64,000 nt of DNA from Akebia trifoliata (taxonomy: Eukaryota; Streptophyta; Magnoliopsida; Ranunculales; Lardizabalaceae): positions 12,871,611 to 12,935,610 of the forward strand of contig CM030716.1 of NCBI GenBank assembly GCA_017979445.1, written 5' to 3'. Shown in pieces: positions 20,222 through 29,421 of the stretch. Below the pieces are notes generated by a model that worked only from the letters and a program-made list of their open reading frames with translations, did not search any database and was not told the origin of the DNA. Position 1 is the first letter of the stretch; the number at the start of each line of letters is the position of its first letter. The position numbers and the translations under genes are program-made.

Positions 20222-22062
20222 TTTTTTTTGGAGGCTATGGTAGCCTCAAGGGTTAGAGGGAATTCTTCCCAATTGTTCAGAGTCTCCCCTTCTCTGAGGG
20301 GACGAATGAGATGTGAAAGTGATTTGTTGGATGATTCGATTGGTGGTTCGGAGATAACCATGATTTCCGATTGATCTTTGTTGTTGTCAGGTTGGGGCAC
20401 AGTCCCTCCCAAACTTGGTGGGATGAAGACTGATGCCCACTCAATGCCGGTGGGAAAAGGTGATTCGTTCCCTTGGCTGGTACTGATTTCTACTTCGATG
20501 GATTTTGGAGCGGTCTCCGATGGACTTTCCTCGGAATCCCCATTGAAAAAAACGTCAATGCCTTCTACGAAGGATGATTGGGACTCGACGATTGAGTCTT
20601 CTTGAAAGTGCAGTGGTGCGGTATTTACCGTTTTTACCTTTTTTGCCCGTGGTGGTTCTGATAAGTTGTCAGGTCTGATATGGGACTTTGAGAAGCTGAC
20701 ACTAATGTGAGGGACTCGGCCCGGGTTCCAGACATTCAATTCCCGATTTTGCTTTCTTGCTAGTCGAAGTTCTTTCTTCTTTTCTTTCATTTCTGCTATA
20801 TCCTTCTTTGTGGGCCTGAACCCTAGACCAAAATAAGGAGTATATTTGCTTGCTTCGACTGGTGTAGCTCTTCCTCTTCCCCCTGGTCCTAATCCTTGCT
20901 TGGGCCGGTAACCTCCCCTTTTCATGACCCGACCAACCATAATGTTCGCTCTCGATAGCTTTGCCTTTACCTTCTCATTTCCCTTCTCGATGTGGTTGAC
21001 AGCCGCGAATTGGTACGAATGGTAGAGTGCCTTGTCCTTTGTCACTTCGATATCAATGAAAGGCACGTCTGGGGCTCTCCCAGCTGGAATAAGGTTCTCT
21101 GCCAATACTGATATCATCCTCTGCCCCATGATAAATTTGACTCTTTGGTGCAACGAGGAAGGCACAGCCCCGGCAGTATGGATCCATGGTCTACCCAATA
21201 GTAAGTTGAATATCGTTGGTATCTCCATGACCTCGAACGTTACTTCGAACGTACATGGGCATATTGTGATTGGTAGGTCTACTTCGCCCAGCGAGTCCCT
21301 TTTCGAACTATCGAAGCCTCGGACGACCTTGTTATTGGGTTTCACATACGACCAATCGGCGTTCAACTTTCGGAAGGTCTCAAGTGGACAAACATTAAGC
21401 GCTGAGCCGTTGTCAATCAGCACCCTGGCAACCATCATGCCCTTGCATATGACCATAATGTTTAGTGGCTCGACGTGCCCCGTTCCCTCAGGTGTAAACT
21501 CATTTTCTGTGAAGATAATAGGATTGGAGGCCATGATCTGGCTGACCGTTTGCTCTAACTGCGTCGATGTCGTGGTCGAAGGTACATGTGATCCCCCTAG
21601 GACTTTCAACAATGCCTCTTGGTGCTCTTCCGATTTTTGTATTAGTCCTAGGATGCTGACTTGGGCTGGCTGCTTGTTCAACCTGTCTACTATATTATGC
21701 TCTCTCTTGAGGATGAGCTTAATAAAGTCTGTGGCTTCTTTATCTGTCACTTTCACCTTTTCTTCCATCTTCTCCTCTTTATACAGCTTGCCTTTTCCCT
21801 TTGCTTTTCTTTTGTCTTCGTCGATCACCTCTTCTGCAGTCTCTTTACTTTCTTCCCTGATTTTTACCCCATTTTCTGACAATTTTTGGCACTTTCCCGC
21901 CCTGGTTATACGGCTGATATCAGCCACCATTGCTTTCTTCATTATTTCGACCCCGGCGGTCGTGGTGATGGTAGTCTCATAGCTCCAAGGAATTGCCTGA
22001 TCGGAGCTATATGGGAATGGTTTAGGTGAGTGTATGGTTATGGGGGGTGGATCGGGTTTCAT
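20212..22062 (-). CDS. pro: aspartic protease with G-patch-like segment
   Basis: 616 codons. The start ATG at 22062 overlaps the gag stop as ATGA, suggesting termination-reinitiation or frameshifting. The N-terminal third is charged (KGKGKLYKEEKMEEKVK). The retroviral-type protease core includes VLIDNGSALNVCP near residue 215, where the usual D-T/S-G is D-N-G-S, and the flap-side LLGRPWIHTAGA. A glycine-rich GYRPKQGLGPGGRG segment followed by FGLGFRPT resembles the G-patch found after protease in Tat/Ogre elements. The C-terminal part is acidic and low in similarity to anything I know. It stops 10 bases into the pol frame. It would process gag and pol. Confidence 0.85.
   Translation of the reverse strand: MKPDPPPITIHSPKPFPYSSDQAIPWSYETTITTTAGVEIMKKAMVADISRITRAGKCQKLSENGVKIREESKETAEEVIDEDKRKAKGKGKLYKEEKMEEKVKVTDKEATDFIKLILKREHNIVDRLNKQPAQVSILGLIQKSEEHQEALLKVLGGSHVPSTTTSTQLEQTVSQIMASNPIIFTENEFTPEGTGHVEPLNIMVICKGMMVARVLIDNGSALNVCPLETFRKLNADWSYVKPNNKVVRGFDSSKRDSLGEVDLPITICPCTFEVTFEVMEIPTIFNLLLGRPWIHTAGAVPSSLHQRVKFIMGQRMISVLAENLIPAGRAPDVPFIDIEVTKDKALYHSYQFAAVNHIEKGNEKVKAKLSRANIMVGRVMKRGGYRPKQGLGPGGRGRATPVEASKYTPYFGLGFRPTKKDIAEMKEKKKELRLARKQNRELNVWNPGRVPHISVSFSKSHIRPDNLSEPPRAKKVKTVNTAPLHFQEDSIVESQSSFVEGIDVFFNGDSEESPSETAPKSIEVEISTSQGNESPFPTGIEWASVFIPPSLGGTVPQPDNNKDQSEIMVISEPPIESSNKSLSHLIRPLREGETLNNWEEFPLTLEATIASKKKCR
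20221..20229 (-). promoter_or_regulatory. A9 run at the protease-pol junction; possible -1 frameshift site
   Basis: Nine A residues on the minus strand directly precede the pol ATG (AAAAAAAAATGCCGTTAGGC). The protease frame reads TCC AAA AAA AAA TGC CGT TAG and stops. Slipping back one base on this A run enters the pol frame without a stop. A AAA AAA is a classic -1 slippery sequence. Other explanations are a sequencing or length error in the homopolymer, reinitiation at the overlapping ATG, or splicing as described for Ogre between protease and RT. Confidence 0.45.
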
Positions 22063-24140
22063 ATTGAGAATGAGAGGAGGTGGTGGTGATTTGGATGTAG
22101 TGCTGGTGGAAATTGGTGGAGTCGATGTAGTGTATGGGATGACGAGTGGTAAATGTGGAGATGAAGTGTATGGTATATGGAGGGGGGTCGAGTTGATCCT
22201 TGTGGATATGGTGGTATGTACGGTATGACAAGAGGGGGTCGAGTCGAACTTTGATGATGGGGTGATCCATAAGGTATGACCAAAGGTGGTCGGGTAGCGG
22301 CATTTTGGTGAGTGGGATGGATGGTGAGGTCGGCCAATCTGAGTGGTGGTAATGAATTTTGGGATGAATTTGTCGTATAATGGTTGATTGTACTGACTGT
22401 TGGCGCTTCTGGTCCCTGAGTTAAATGTACCCTGATTTTGGACCCGACAGGTGCTATCAAGACAGACGGATTGAAATCGAGTTCCTTATGAATGACATTT
22501 ACCCTGTGTCCACTTCCCCCTTCATTGTGGGTAGGTAGGGGGTTCTGATTGATATTCTGTTGTTGGGGTGGGTTGGGAGGTCCATCCAGGATAAAAGCCT
22601 TCTTATCAATCAGGTTCTGTACCTGATGTTTGAGTTGCCAGCATTGATCCGTAGAGTGCCCCGGTGCACCCATATGAAATTCACAGAACAAATTGGGGTT
22701 GTACCCTGGCCCCTTGACAGCCTCAGGATTTGGCGGACGTTTTGCGAGATATTCACCCCTAAGCAAGATTGGCAGTAACTCAGATAGTGTCATGGGTAAC
22801 CTGGTAAATACTCTATTTACTCGGTTCGGTCTTGCTTGCTGATTCTGCCCATATTGTTGTGCTGGCTGTGCTGGCATGGCTTGTGGAGGAACTGTTCGGA
22901 AGGGATTCTGTGGTGCTGGAGCCCAAGCAGCTCGAGGTACTGGCGCCCAAGGTGCCTGAGGTGCCTGTGGCCTTTGAGCTGGTGCCTGAATGATGAGAGG
23001 TTGGTTGGGTTGTACATTATTGACCTGGGTATCCTCTTTCTTTTTGACAAAAGGCACTGATTTCTTTTGTGCCGAGGTCCCCGCTGCTGCACTCAAGGCT
23101 GTAAAGTCAAATATTAGACCAGTTCGGATCCCGTCCTCGACCCGGTCTGCTACTTGAACTAAGTTTGAGAAGGTGCCTGTAGTGTGTCCAACCAAATGAG
23201 TGTAAAAGGCATGCCCCAGTGTCGAGATAAACGTAGTGTTCATCTCTTGTTCAGTCATCGCAGGCCGAACTTGTGAGGCGGACTCTCGCCATCTCTGGGC
23301 ATACTCTTTCACTGTCTCCTTGTGTTTTCTTGTCATCTTAGCCATATCGTTTCGATCCAGACCCACATCTGTATTGAACCGATAATTGTGCCAGAACATT
23401 TCAGCCAAGTCCTGCCAACTCTTGATGAGTGTATGGTCCAATCCTGAGAACCACTTGAGAGCCGGTCCTGTCAAGCTTCTTTGGAAAAGTTGTACCAACA
23501 GTCTGTCATCCTCGCCGTATTGGCACATTGATCCGCAATACAATTTGAGGTGTGACAGAGGACACCCAACACCATTATATTTCTCAAATTCCGGGCATTT
23601 AAACTTAGCCGGCAGCTGTGCGTTGGGATAGAAGCATAGGTCCCTGAATCTTGTTCCTCCCAGAGTATTTGTGCCTTTCATCCGTCGCATTTCCTCTTGG
23701 AGAGATTCAATCTGTCGGGCCATTTTGTCGTCAGTAGCACTCTTAGCTTCAGGAGCCCTAAAGTCACACTCGTCATCTGGGATCATCACGGGAGGTGGTG
23801 GGTTCTGTGGTATATAAAGCGGAGGACCCTGATATATTGGCACAGTAGGAGGTGGGGTGGTTTGTTGTTCTGGTCGTATTTGTTCAGGGGGTTCGGGGTT
23901 TGACCCGGATGCTTGATGCTGAGTTGCCTGTGCTTGCAGAAAATTGGTGCTACTCAAGACAGCCGCCAAGATTTGTTCCTGCCTTTTCGTTGTTTCTAAC
24001 AGCTTTGCTATCATTGCATTGGCTTCGGCCAGTTCATTTGTCGCAGGTTGTGGTTCATCTGAGTTACTCATAGCTGATGAAGATGATCGGAGAAAGTATG
24101 GAGGCTTCTCAGGATGTTTGTACTTTTTTCGTTTGGCCAC
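22059..24140 (-). CDS. gag: gag: capsid/nucleocapsid protein
   Basis: 693 codons, starting MAKRKKYKHPEKPPYF; earlier in-frame sequence belongs to the repetitive leader. A coiled region with Pro/Gln-rich linker leads into the retrotransposon gag domain (roughly residues 160-340) with FPEF-type CPEFEKYNG, LKWFSGLD, SWQDLAEMFWHNY and WRESASQVRP. After an Ala/Pro/Gln-rich stretch there is a zinc-knuckle variant C486-x2-H489-x5-H495-x4-C500 (CEFHMGAPGHSTDQC), as in Ogre gag. The C-terminus is Pro/His/Ser-rich and repetitive (RPPLVIPY units) and may have expanded by slippage. The reading frame is unbroken. Gag assembles virus-like particles in the cytoplasm and packages the RNA. Confidence 0.92.
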   Translation of the reverse strand: MAKRKKYKHPEKPPYFLRSSSSAMSNSDEPQPATNELAEANAMIAKLLETTKRQEQILAAVLSSTNFLQAQATQHQASGSNPEPPEQIRPEQQTTPPPTVPIYQGPPLYIPQNPPPPVMIPDDECDFRAPEAKSATDDKMARQIESLQEEMRRMKGTNTLGGTRFRDLCFYPNAQLPAKFKCPEFEKYNGVGCPLSHLKLYCGSMCQYGEDDRLLVQLFQRSLTGPALKWFSGLDHTLIKSWQDLAEMFWHNYRFNTDVGLDRNDMAKMTRKHKETVKEYAQRWRESASQVRPAMTEQEMNTTFISTLGHAFYTHLVGHTTGTFSNLVQVADRVEDGIRTGLIFDFTALSAAAGTSAQKKSVPFVKKKEDTQVNNVQPNQPLIIQAPAQRPQAPQAPWAPVPRAAWAPAPQNPFRTVPPQAMPAQPAQQYGQNQQARPNRVNRVFTRLPMTLSELLPILLRGEYLAKRPPNPEAVKGPGYNPNLFCEFHMGAPGHSTDQCWQLKHQVQNLIDKKAFILDGPPNPPQQQNINQNPLPTHNEGGSGHRVNVIHKELDFNPSVLIAPVGSKIRVHLTQGPEAPTVSTINHYTTNSSQNSLPPLRLADLTIHPTHQNAATRPPLVIPYGSPHHQSSTRPPLVIPYIPPYPQGSTRPPSIYHTLHLHIYHSSSHTLHRLHQFPPALHPNHHHLLSFSI

Positions 24141-24295
24141 CTGTGGGTACAGAAGACCAAGTGTTACTATCTTACTTACAAAAAGGGAAATGCATGATGT
24201 TTATTAGGTCCGGTAATTATCATGGGGTGGTATTCAAAAAAAGAAAACATAGTTCGTCAGCGCGGAGCTGGGTTATTTTTGAGAGAAAATAATTA

Positions 24296-24905
24296 CATCA
24301 GCATGATGCTGGCATCGACACGGGGTCGGTAAAACAGTTTGAAAAGAAATTACATCAGCGCGGAGCTGGCATCGACACGGAGTCGGTAAAACTGTTTGAA
24401 AAGAAATTACATCAGCACGGAGCTGGCATCGACACAGAGTCGGTAAGGAACTTACATCAGCACGGAGCTGGCATCGACACGGAGTCGGTAAGGTATTTTG
24501 AAAAGAAGTTGCATCAGCATGGAGCTGGCATCGACGCGGAGTCGGTAAAACATTTTGAAGAGAAGTTACCTCAGCACGGAGCTGGCATCGACACGGAGTC
24601 GGGAAAACATTTTGAAAAGAAATTACATCAGCACGGAGCTGGCATCGACACGGAGTCGATAAAATATTTTGAAAAGAAATTACATCAGCACGGAGCTGGC
24701 ATCGACGCGGAGTCGGTAAAACATTTTGAAAAGAAATTACATCAGCACGGAGCTGGCATCGACACGGAGTCGGTAAAACATTTTGAAAAGAAATTACATC
24801 AGCACGGAGCTGGCATCGACGCGGAGTTGGTAAAACATTTTGCAAAAGGTAATTTCATCAGCACGGAGCTGGCATCGACACGAAGTCGGGAAAGTATTTT
24901 GAAAT
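24296..24905. repeat. 57-bp tandem repeat in the leader, about 10-11 copies
   Basis: Units contain CATCAGCACGGAGCTGGCAT, CGACACGGAGTCGGTAAAAC and ATTTTGAAAAGAAATTA. The period is 57 bp (starts at 24353, 24410 and so on), with one shortened unit near 24443. Since 57 is divisible by three and units lack stops, long open frames appear on both strands (190 codons on minus, 132 on plus). I treat them as artefacts. The array ends about 150 bp upstream of gag. A decayed counterpart is at 39060-39390. Confidence 0.9.
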
Positions 24906-25243
24906 AATGTAATTTCCGAGATAAATCGAGTTAGAGTAACCCATGTTTGTGGTAGCCTCCAATTCAGTTCTATGAAATCATCGCCGGTCAGGCCGATCTC
25001 CAAGGAAGAGGCGGCGCACAATGGCACTCTTAAATCACCTTGTTCCCTGAATAGACGTAGTCTATCCCCCTCGTATCAACAGGGTAAGATCTTTCTAGGC
25101 ACCGACTTTGATCAAGGACTGCAATTGGTACTTTCCGAAATCTCTTTTTTTTTTTTTGTTTATTTATTATTATTTTTTTGTTTAGAAAGTTGCATGTATC
25201 TGAATTGATTGATCGGTTGTCATCTTTGTTAATTCGATATGGG
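24906..25243 (-). other. Leader segment between two tandem arrays
   Basis: Unique sequence with a T-rich tract at 25143-25175. No gene. It separates the 57-bp array from the hairpin array. Confidence 0.5.
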
Positions 25244-26170
25244 TCATAGATCTAGTTGAAATAGATCTGGGTCGGAACTAGTTGAAATGGATCGGGGTCG
25301 TGAACCCAGTTTGATTGGATCCGGGTCGTGCCCAGTTGACATGGATCTGGGTCGTAGACCCAGTTGAAGTAGATCTGGGTCATGTCCAGCTGAAATGGAT
25401 CTAGGTCGTGGACCCAGTTGGATTGGATCTGGGTCGTGGACCCCGTTGAAGTGGATCTGGTTCATGCCCAGCTGAAATGGATCTGGGTCGTGGACCTAGT
25501 TTGATTGGATCTGGGTCGTGCCCAGTTGACATGGATCTGGGTCGTGGACCCAGTTGAAGTGGATCTGGGTCGTGGACCCAGTTGACATGGATCTGGGTCG
25601 TGGACCCAATTGGAAATGGATCTGGGTCGTGGACCCAGTTGGACATGGATCTGGGTCGTGGACCCAGTTTGGTTGGATCTGGGTCGTGGACCCAGACCTA
25701 GTTGGACATGGATCTGGGTCGTGGACCCAGTTTGATATGGATCTAGGTCGTGGACCCAGTTTGGTTGGATCTGGGTCTTGGACCTAGTTGGACATAGATC
25801 TGGGTCGTGGACCCAGTTGGAAACGGATCTGGGTCGTGGACCCAGTTCGGTTGGATCTGGGTCGTGGACCCAGTTGGAAATGGATCTGGGTTGGGGACCC
25901 AGTTGGAAACGGATCTGGGTCGTGGACTCAGTTGGAAATGGATCTAGGTTGGGGACCCAGTTGGACATGGATCTGGGTCGTGGACCCAGTTGGAAACGGA
26001 TCTGGGTCGTGGACCTAGTTGGAAATGGATCTGGGTTGGGGACCCAGTTGGACACGGATCTGGGTCGTGGACCCAGTTCGGTTGGATCTGGGTCGTGGAT
26101 CCAGTTGGAAGTGGATCTGGGTTGGGGACCCAGTTGGACTGGATCTGGGTCATGGACCCATTTTGAAGTG
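25244..26170. repeat. Hairpin array in the leader: about 32 units of 29-30 bp
   Basis: Each unit reads approximately GGATCTGGGTCGTGGACCCAGTTGGAAAT. The middle is self-complementary: CTGGGTC, loop GTG, GACCCAG, giving a 7-bp stem. Several units have changes in one arm. A few units, mostly in the left part, have TGCCCAG in place of the GACCCAG arm. The ORFs read through it (GSGSWTQ- or RPRSISN-type repeats) are periodic artefacts. It lies in the predicted 5' leader RNA upstream of gag. Confidence 0.9.
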
Positions 26171-26410
26171 TATACTCGATGAAGGACAAGTTTGATTATG
26201 ACCGAGATCGATAGTTAGCCGCGTTGGGCAAACTTCGTTTGGAGCGGGATCGATTACAAGTAGTAAGCCCTGAGTTTTCTAGTAAAGCGAATCATTTGAT
26301 CATTTTCAAGTTTTAAAACTCAAAATCAAAAAAACTTCAAGAAGAAAAGTTGTTAAGACTGACGTAAGGAACAAAATGAGCAAAAAAAAAAAAATTTTTT
26401 TTTTTTTTTG

Positions 26411-26697
26411 GGGTCCGTTTTTCATGCACGGACCTCACACTGTTTGGCTGGTCCGTGCTTCAAGTACGGACCAGAACATCAAAAAAATTTTATTTTTTTT
26501 TGGGTCCGTTTTTCAAGTACGGACCTAACATTTCTTGGCTGGTCCGTGCTTCAAATACGGACCAGAACTTAAAATTTTTTTTTTTTTGCATTGGTCCGTG
26601 CTTCATGCACAGACCTAAGAAATTTTGCCCAGTCCGTTTTCTAAGCACGTACTTAACAATATTTCTTGAGTCCGTGCTTCAAGCATGGACCAGAACC
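26411..26697. repeat. Palindrome cluster 3, PBS-side leader
   Basis: About eight units of the GTCCGT...ACGGAC palindrome, more diverged than clusters 1 and 2 (for example GTCCGTTTTTCAAGTACGGAC), separated by T-rich spacers. The last unit ends GGACCAGAACC like the other clusters. It lies about 800-1100 bp inside the 5' LTR. Confidence 0.82.
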
Positions 26698-27511
26698 TTT
26701 TCTAGCTTTCCAAACTTCCTCTGTTTTTGGTCCTCATCCCATTTTAACCCAGAATTTCTGGGTTTTGAGGCACATAGCCTCTGTTTTTTGGCTTGGGCCA
26801 CAAAAAATGTCACTTTTTTTTTTTTTTGATGATGCACATGATAACATAAAAAAAAAATAGATTTCCCCCTTTTACCTAGGGGGACATATAAACAAGAACA
26901 AAATAAAAATCCTAACGTCTATACAACTTGCCATCGTGGGCTACAAGAAAAGCAATAATAAAAAAAATAAAATTACAACACACACACGTGGGATGGATAC
27001 GGAATTAAAATTTGAAAACCTTAGTGTCCTTTGTCTATTAGTTACGCTTCGATGTATGCGGTTTGTAGGTAGTTTTCCGGCTACCCATTCTTCAAACCTC
27101 GATGCACACCGAAGTGTGCATGTCTTAGGTTGGTGAATGGGGTGGATGTTCTCCTCCCAGCCACCCAAAATAGCAATCTCAGGGGCTTGAGAGTACCGGC
27201 ATCCGGGGTTAGAATTTAAAGAGGAGGGGGGTGGCTTATGCATAGGGGTGTGAATCGCATGTGCATGTGCGTGCATTTTTTTTTAAACGTATCCATCCTT
27301 ACATTCTTTGTCCCAAAATAAAAGTAAAACAAAAGCATATGTAAATAAATATTACAACCATTCCCATATGAAACTTGTGAAATAAAAAAGAAAGAAAGAA
27401 ACACGGCAAACGTTAGTAGATAAACCAAAAGAAAACAAACAAAAAGAAAACAAACATTTTTTTTTTGAAATAACCGAATCAAGGAAGAGGGTCGGACCCA
27501 CTAGTATGTAC
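26698..27511 (-). other. Proximal leader of the Ogre/Tat element
   Basis: Non-coding. The minus strand contains CCAACCTAAGACATGCACAC, GCATCGAGGTTTGAAGA and CCCCTAGGTAAAAGGGGGAA. Each has a recognisable counterpart in the same order at 30600-30870 and 37740-38010, so this leader is conserved across at least three related insertions. Such conservation in non-coding sequence fits packaging or translation signals, but that is inference. Confidence 0.65.
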
Positions 27512-27530
27512 TCCCCAGTGGAGTCGCCAA
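27512..27530 (-). other. Primer binding site (PBS)
   Basis: Minus strand TTGGCGACTCCACTGGGGA begins two bases inside the 5' LTR end (TGTTCACA-GC-PBS). Elements of the Ogre/Tat type carry this GGCGACTCC..GGGGA motif at this position for a tRNA primer (arginine tRNA is the commonly reported one; not verified here). Decayed versions occur at 30248 and 34000. Confidence 0.85.
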
Positions 27531-27532
27531 GC

Positions 27533-29421
27533 TGTGAACACGGGATTTTCAATATTTTCGAAAACATCCCTCCACTTTGGGGTGTTTTGGAGTCGCCACC
27601 ATTCAAATTGGTAAAAGGGTGTGAATGGTCACCCGATGTCACATTTTTTGAAAAATCATACATTTGTATGTTTGATGACTCTCGTCGGATAATGCACGTG
27701 GTCCAACCTCGATTCAAGGTAAGGGGGTCCATTTATGGAGTAAGGAAGGTGTTAGGCACCCTACTCCACCCACCATAGGTGGTAACCTCGGATTCGGTTT
27801 TTTTGAAATAAAAATAAAATAAAATCAAAAAACTTCAATGTGTGCCCTCAAGCATGAGGGACTTTCAATGTTGGCTTCAATCATTAAGGGCACCCTTATG
27901 TAGAAGGGGCCCTTTGGTGATTTAACCCATGGTGGTGTGTGCAAATGTGTGGGAAAAGGGAGAGTAGAAGAGGGGATGTGGAGGGGGTGTTCCTTTTTGT
28001 TGAACCAACCTTGTCCTTGAGTTGATCTTCAAATAGGTCTTCCCTTGAGTTGACTTAGACTTGCTTGAGGTTGTAGAAGATTGAGTTGAGTTGAGAGTGA
28101 GGTGTTGAGAGTAGAGTAGAGTAGAGAGTTGTGATTTTTTTAGAGGTTTTTTTGTCAAATTTTCATTAGGTGTTGTAAGAGGAGAATGGAGGGGTTTTTA
28201 TAGAGGTTGGGAGGTATTTTAAGGGTATAATAGGGTGAAGGATGAGAATAGTGGATAATGGCATGGGTTTGAGAGAAGAAGGGTATGAAATTTGAGGGAG
28301 AAATAAGGGTAGTTTTGTAATGAGGGAAATGGGTTGTGTTTTAACCCAAATGGTTTGGATTTTATCCAAATCCATTTGGGTAGAGTGTTTGGTGGGGTGA
28401 GATGAGTGATGGTTGATGGGAGGAATGGTGGTGTAAGGGAGTTGTTTGGAGAATGAGTGTTGAGATGGTTGAAGAGGTATGGTGTTTGATTTGGAGAGAT
28501 GAGTAGTGATTGGTTTAATTTTGAGAGGATTGAAGGGATGATGACATGTGGCAAATGTAGGGATGAAGAGATTAGTTGATTGGTGATGGTGGTTGGATGA
28601 TTAGAGAGAAGAGTATGGGAGGTATGGGTTGAGGTGATTTTGTGGGAGTGTTTTAAGGAAAAGTGATGGTTTGATGTGTGGGAGATATGGGTTATGATGT
28701 GGGTTGTTAAAGAATGGGGAATAGGTTAGGGTGTATAGGGTATGGTTTGAGTTGTTGGTTGTTGATGATGAGAGGATGGGGAATAGGTTAGGTTAGGGTA
28801 GGGTTATGGGTTGAGTTGATTTTTGGAGGGAAGTGATGGAGTTGGTTGATGACGATGAGAGGATGGGTAATAGGTTAGGTTAGGGTAGGATTATGGGTTG
28901 AGTTGATTTTTGGAGGGAAGTGATGGAGTTGGTTGATTAGATGAGGGAGGGGGAAGGGTGTGATGACATGTGTCATTTTTTGTATTGAGTTGGTGATTGG
29001 TTTGATGAGATTGATAGGTTGGATTGGGTTTGAGTATTGAATTGGGCTTAGGTTATGAGTTGGGCTTAGGTTGGATTGGGTTTAGGTGGAATTGGGTTTA
29101 TGATGGATTGGGTTTTGGGATGGATTGGATTGGGTTTTGGGATGGATTGGATTTATGATGGATTGGGTTTTGGGATGGATTGGATTTAGGTGGATTGGGT
29201 TTTGGGATGGATTGGATTTATAATGGATTGGGTTTTGGGATGGATTGGGTTTAGGTAGAATAGTATTGGGTTGAATTTAAGGATGTAGGAGGGTGGTGAG
29301 GTGTGTGGGTCCATGGGCCACGTGGGTGACCTCGGACATTAATGTAGATTTGGACTTTGGGGCCCATCCCAATTTTTGGGGTATTTTACGTCGAGTGCCC
29401 GCTCAAATTCGGGTGTCTACA
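27533..29421 (-). repeat. 5' LTR of the Ogre/Tat element
   Basis: 1889 bp, opening TGTAGACACCCGAATTTGAG and ending TGTTCACA on the minus strand. It is nearly identical to 6714-8617: I count roughly 20 substitutions and a few indels, mostly in the U3 tandem array. It provides promoter and transcription start for the genomic RNA. Confidence 0.93.
28196..28202 (-). promoter_or_regulatory. TATA box of the 5' LTR
   Basis: CCTCTATAAAAACCCC on the minus strand is a strong plant-type TATA box, and the same sequence sits at 7377-7383 in the 3' LTR. Downstream, a CT-rich stretch (ACTCTCTACTCTACTCTACTC) would form the start of R. Confidence 0.7.

Larger units (their letters stand above)
6714..29421 (-). 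mobile_element. Ogre/Tat-type Ty3/gypsy LTR retrotransposon, 22.7 kb
   Basis: Two long direct repeats (TG...CA) bound the element. Flanks read GTATA (6709-6713) and GTATG (29422-29426), a 5-bp target duplication with one mismatch. On the minus strand the order is LTR, PBS, leader with arrays, gag, protease, RT, RNase H, second RNase H, integrase, two opposite-strand genes, PPT, LTR. Size, long LTRs, the PBS and PPT form, the second RNase H next to the pol RNase H, and extra ORFs are all known of the Tat/Ogre lineage. Classical Ogre ORF1 lies upstream of gag; here a DUF7745-like ORF lies downstream and antisense. Hand comparison of the LTRs finds about 20 substitutions in about 1.88 kb plus a few indels, so insertion was recent. 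Integrase is disrupted, so this copy could move only with help. Confidence 0.93.

Noticed and set aside
20378..23903. Many + strand open frames opposite gag and protease, up to 316 codons (21032-21982)
   Set aside because: Shadows of the gag and protease genes; no conserved domain and no start context or splice evidence.
24273..24907. Open frames of 190 codons (minus) and 132 codons (plus) rich in repeated motifs
   Set aside because: They follow the 57-bp array, whose length keeps frames open on both strands; composition and the leader position argue against genes.
25244..26170. CRISPR-like or satellite centromere array
   Set aside because: Regular palindromic units without unique spacers, confined to one retrotransposon leader.
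25244..26189. Several long open frames with GSGSWTQ or RPRSISN repeats on both strands
   Set aside because: Pure consequence of the 29-30-bp hairpin array; frames overlap one another on both strands.
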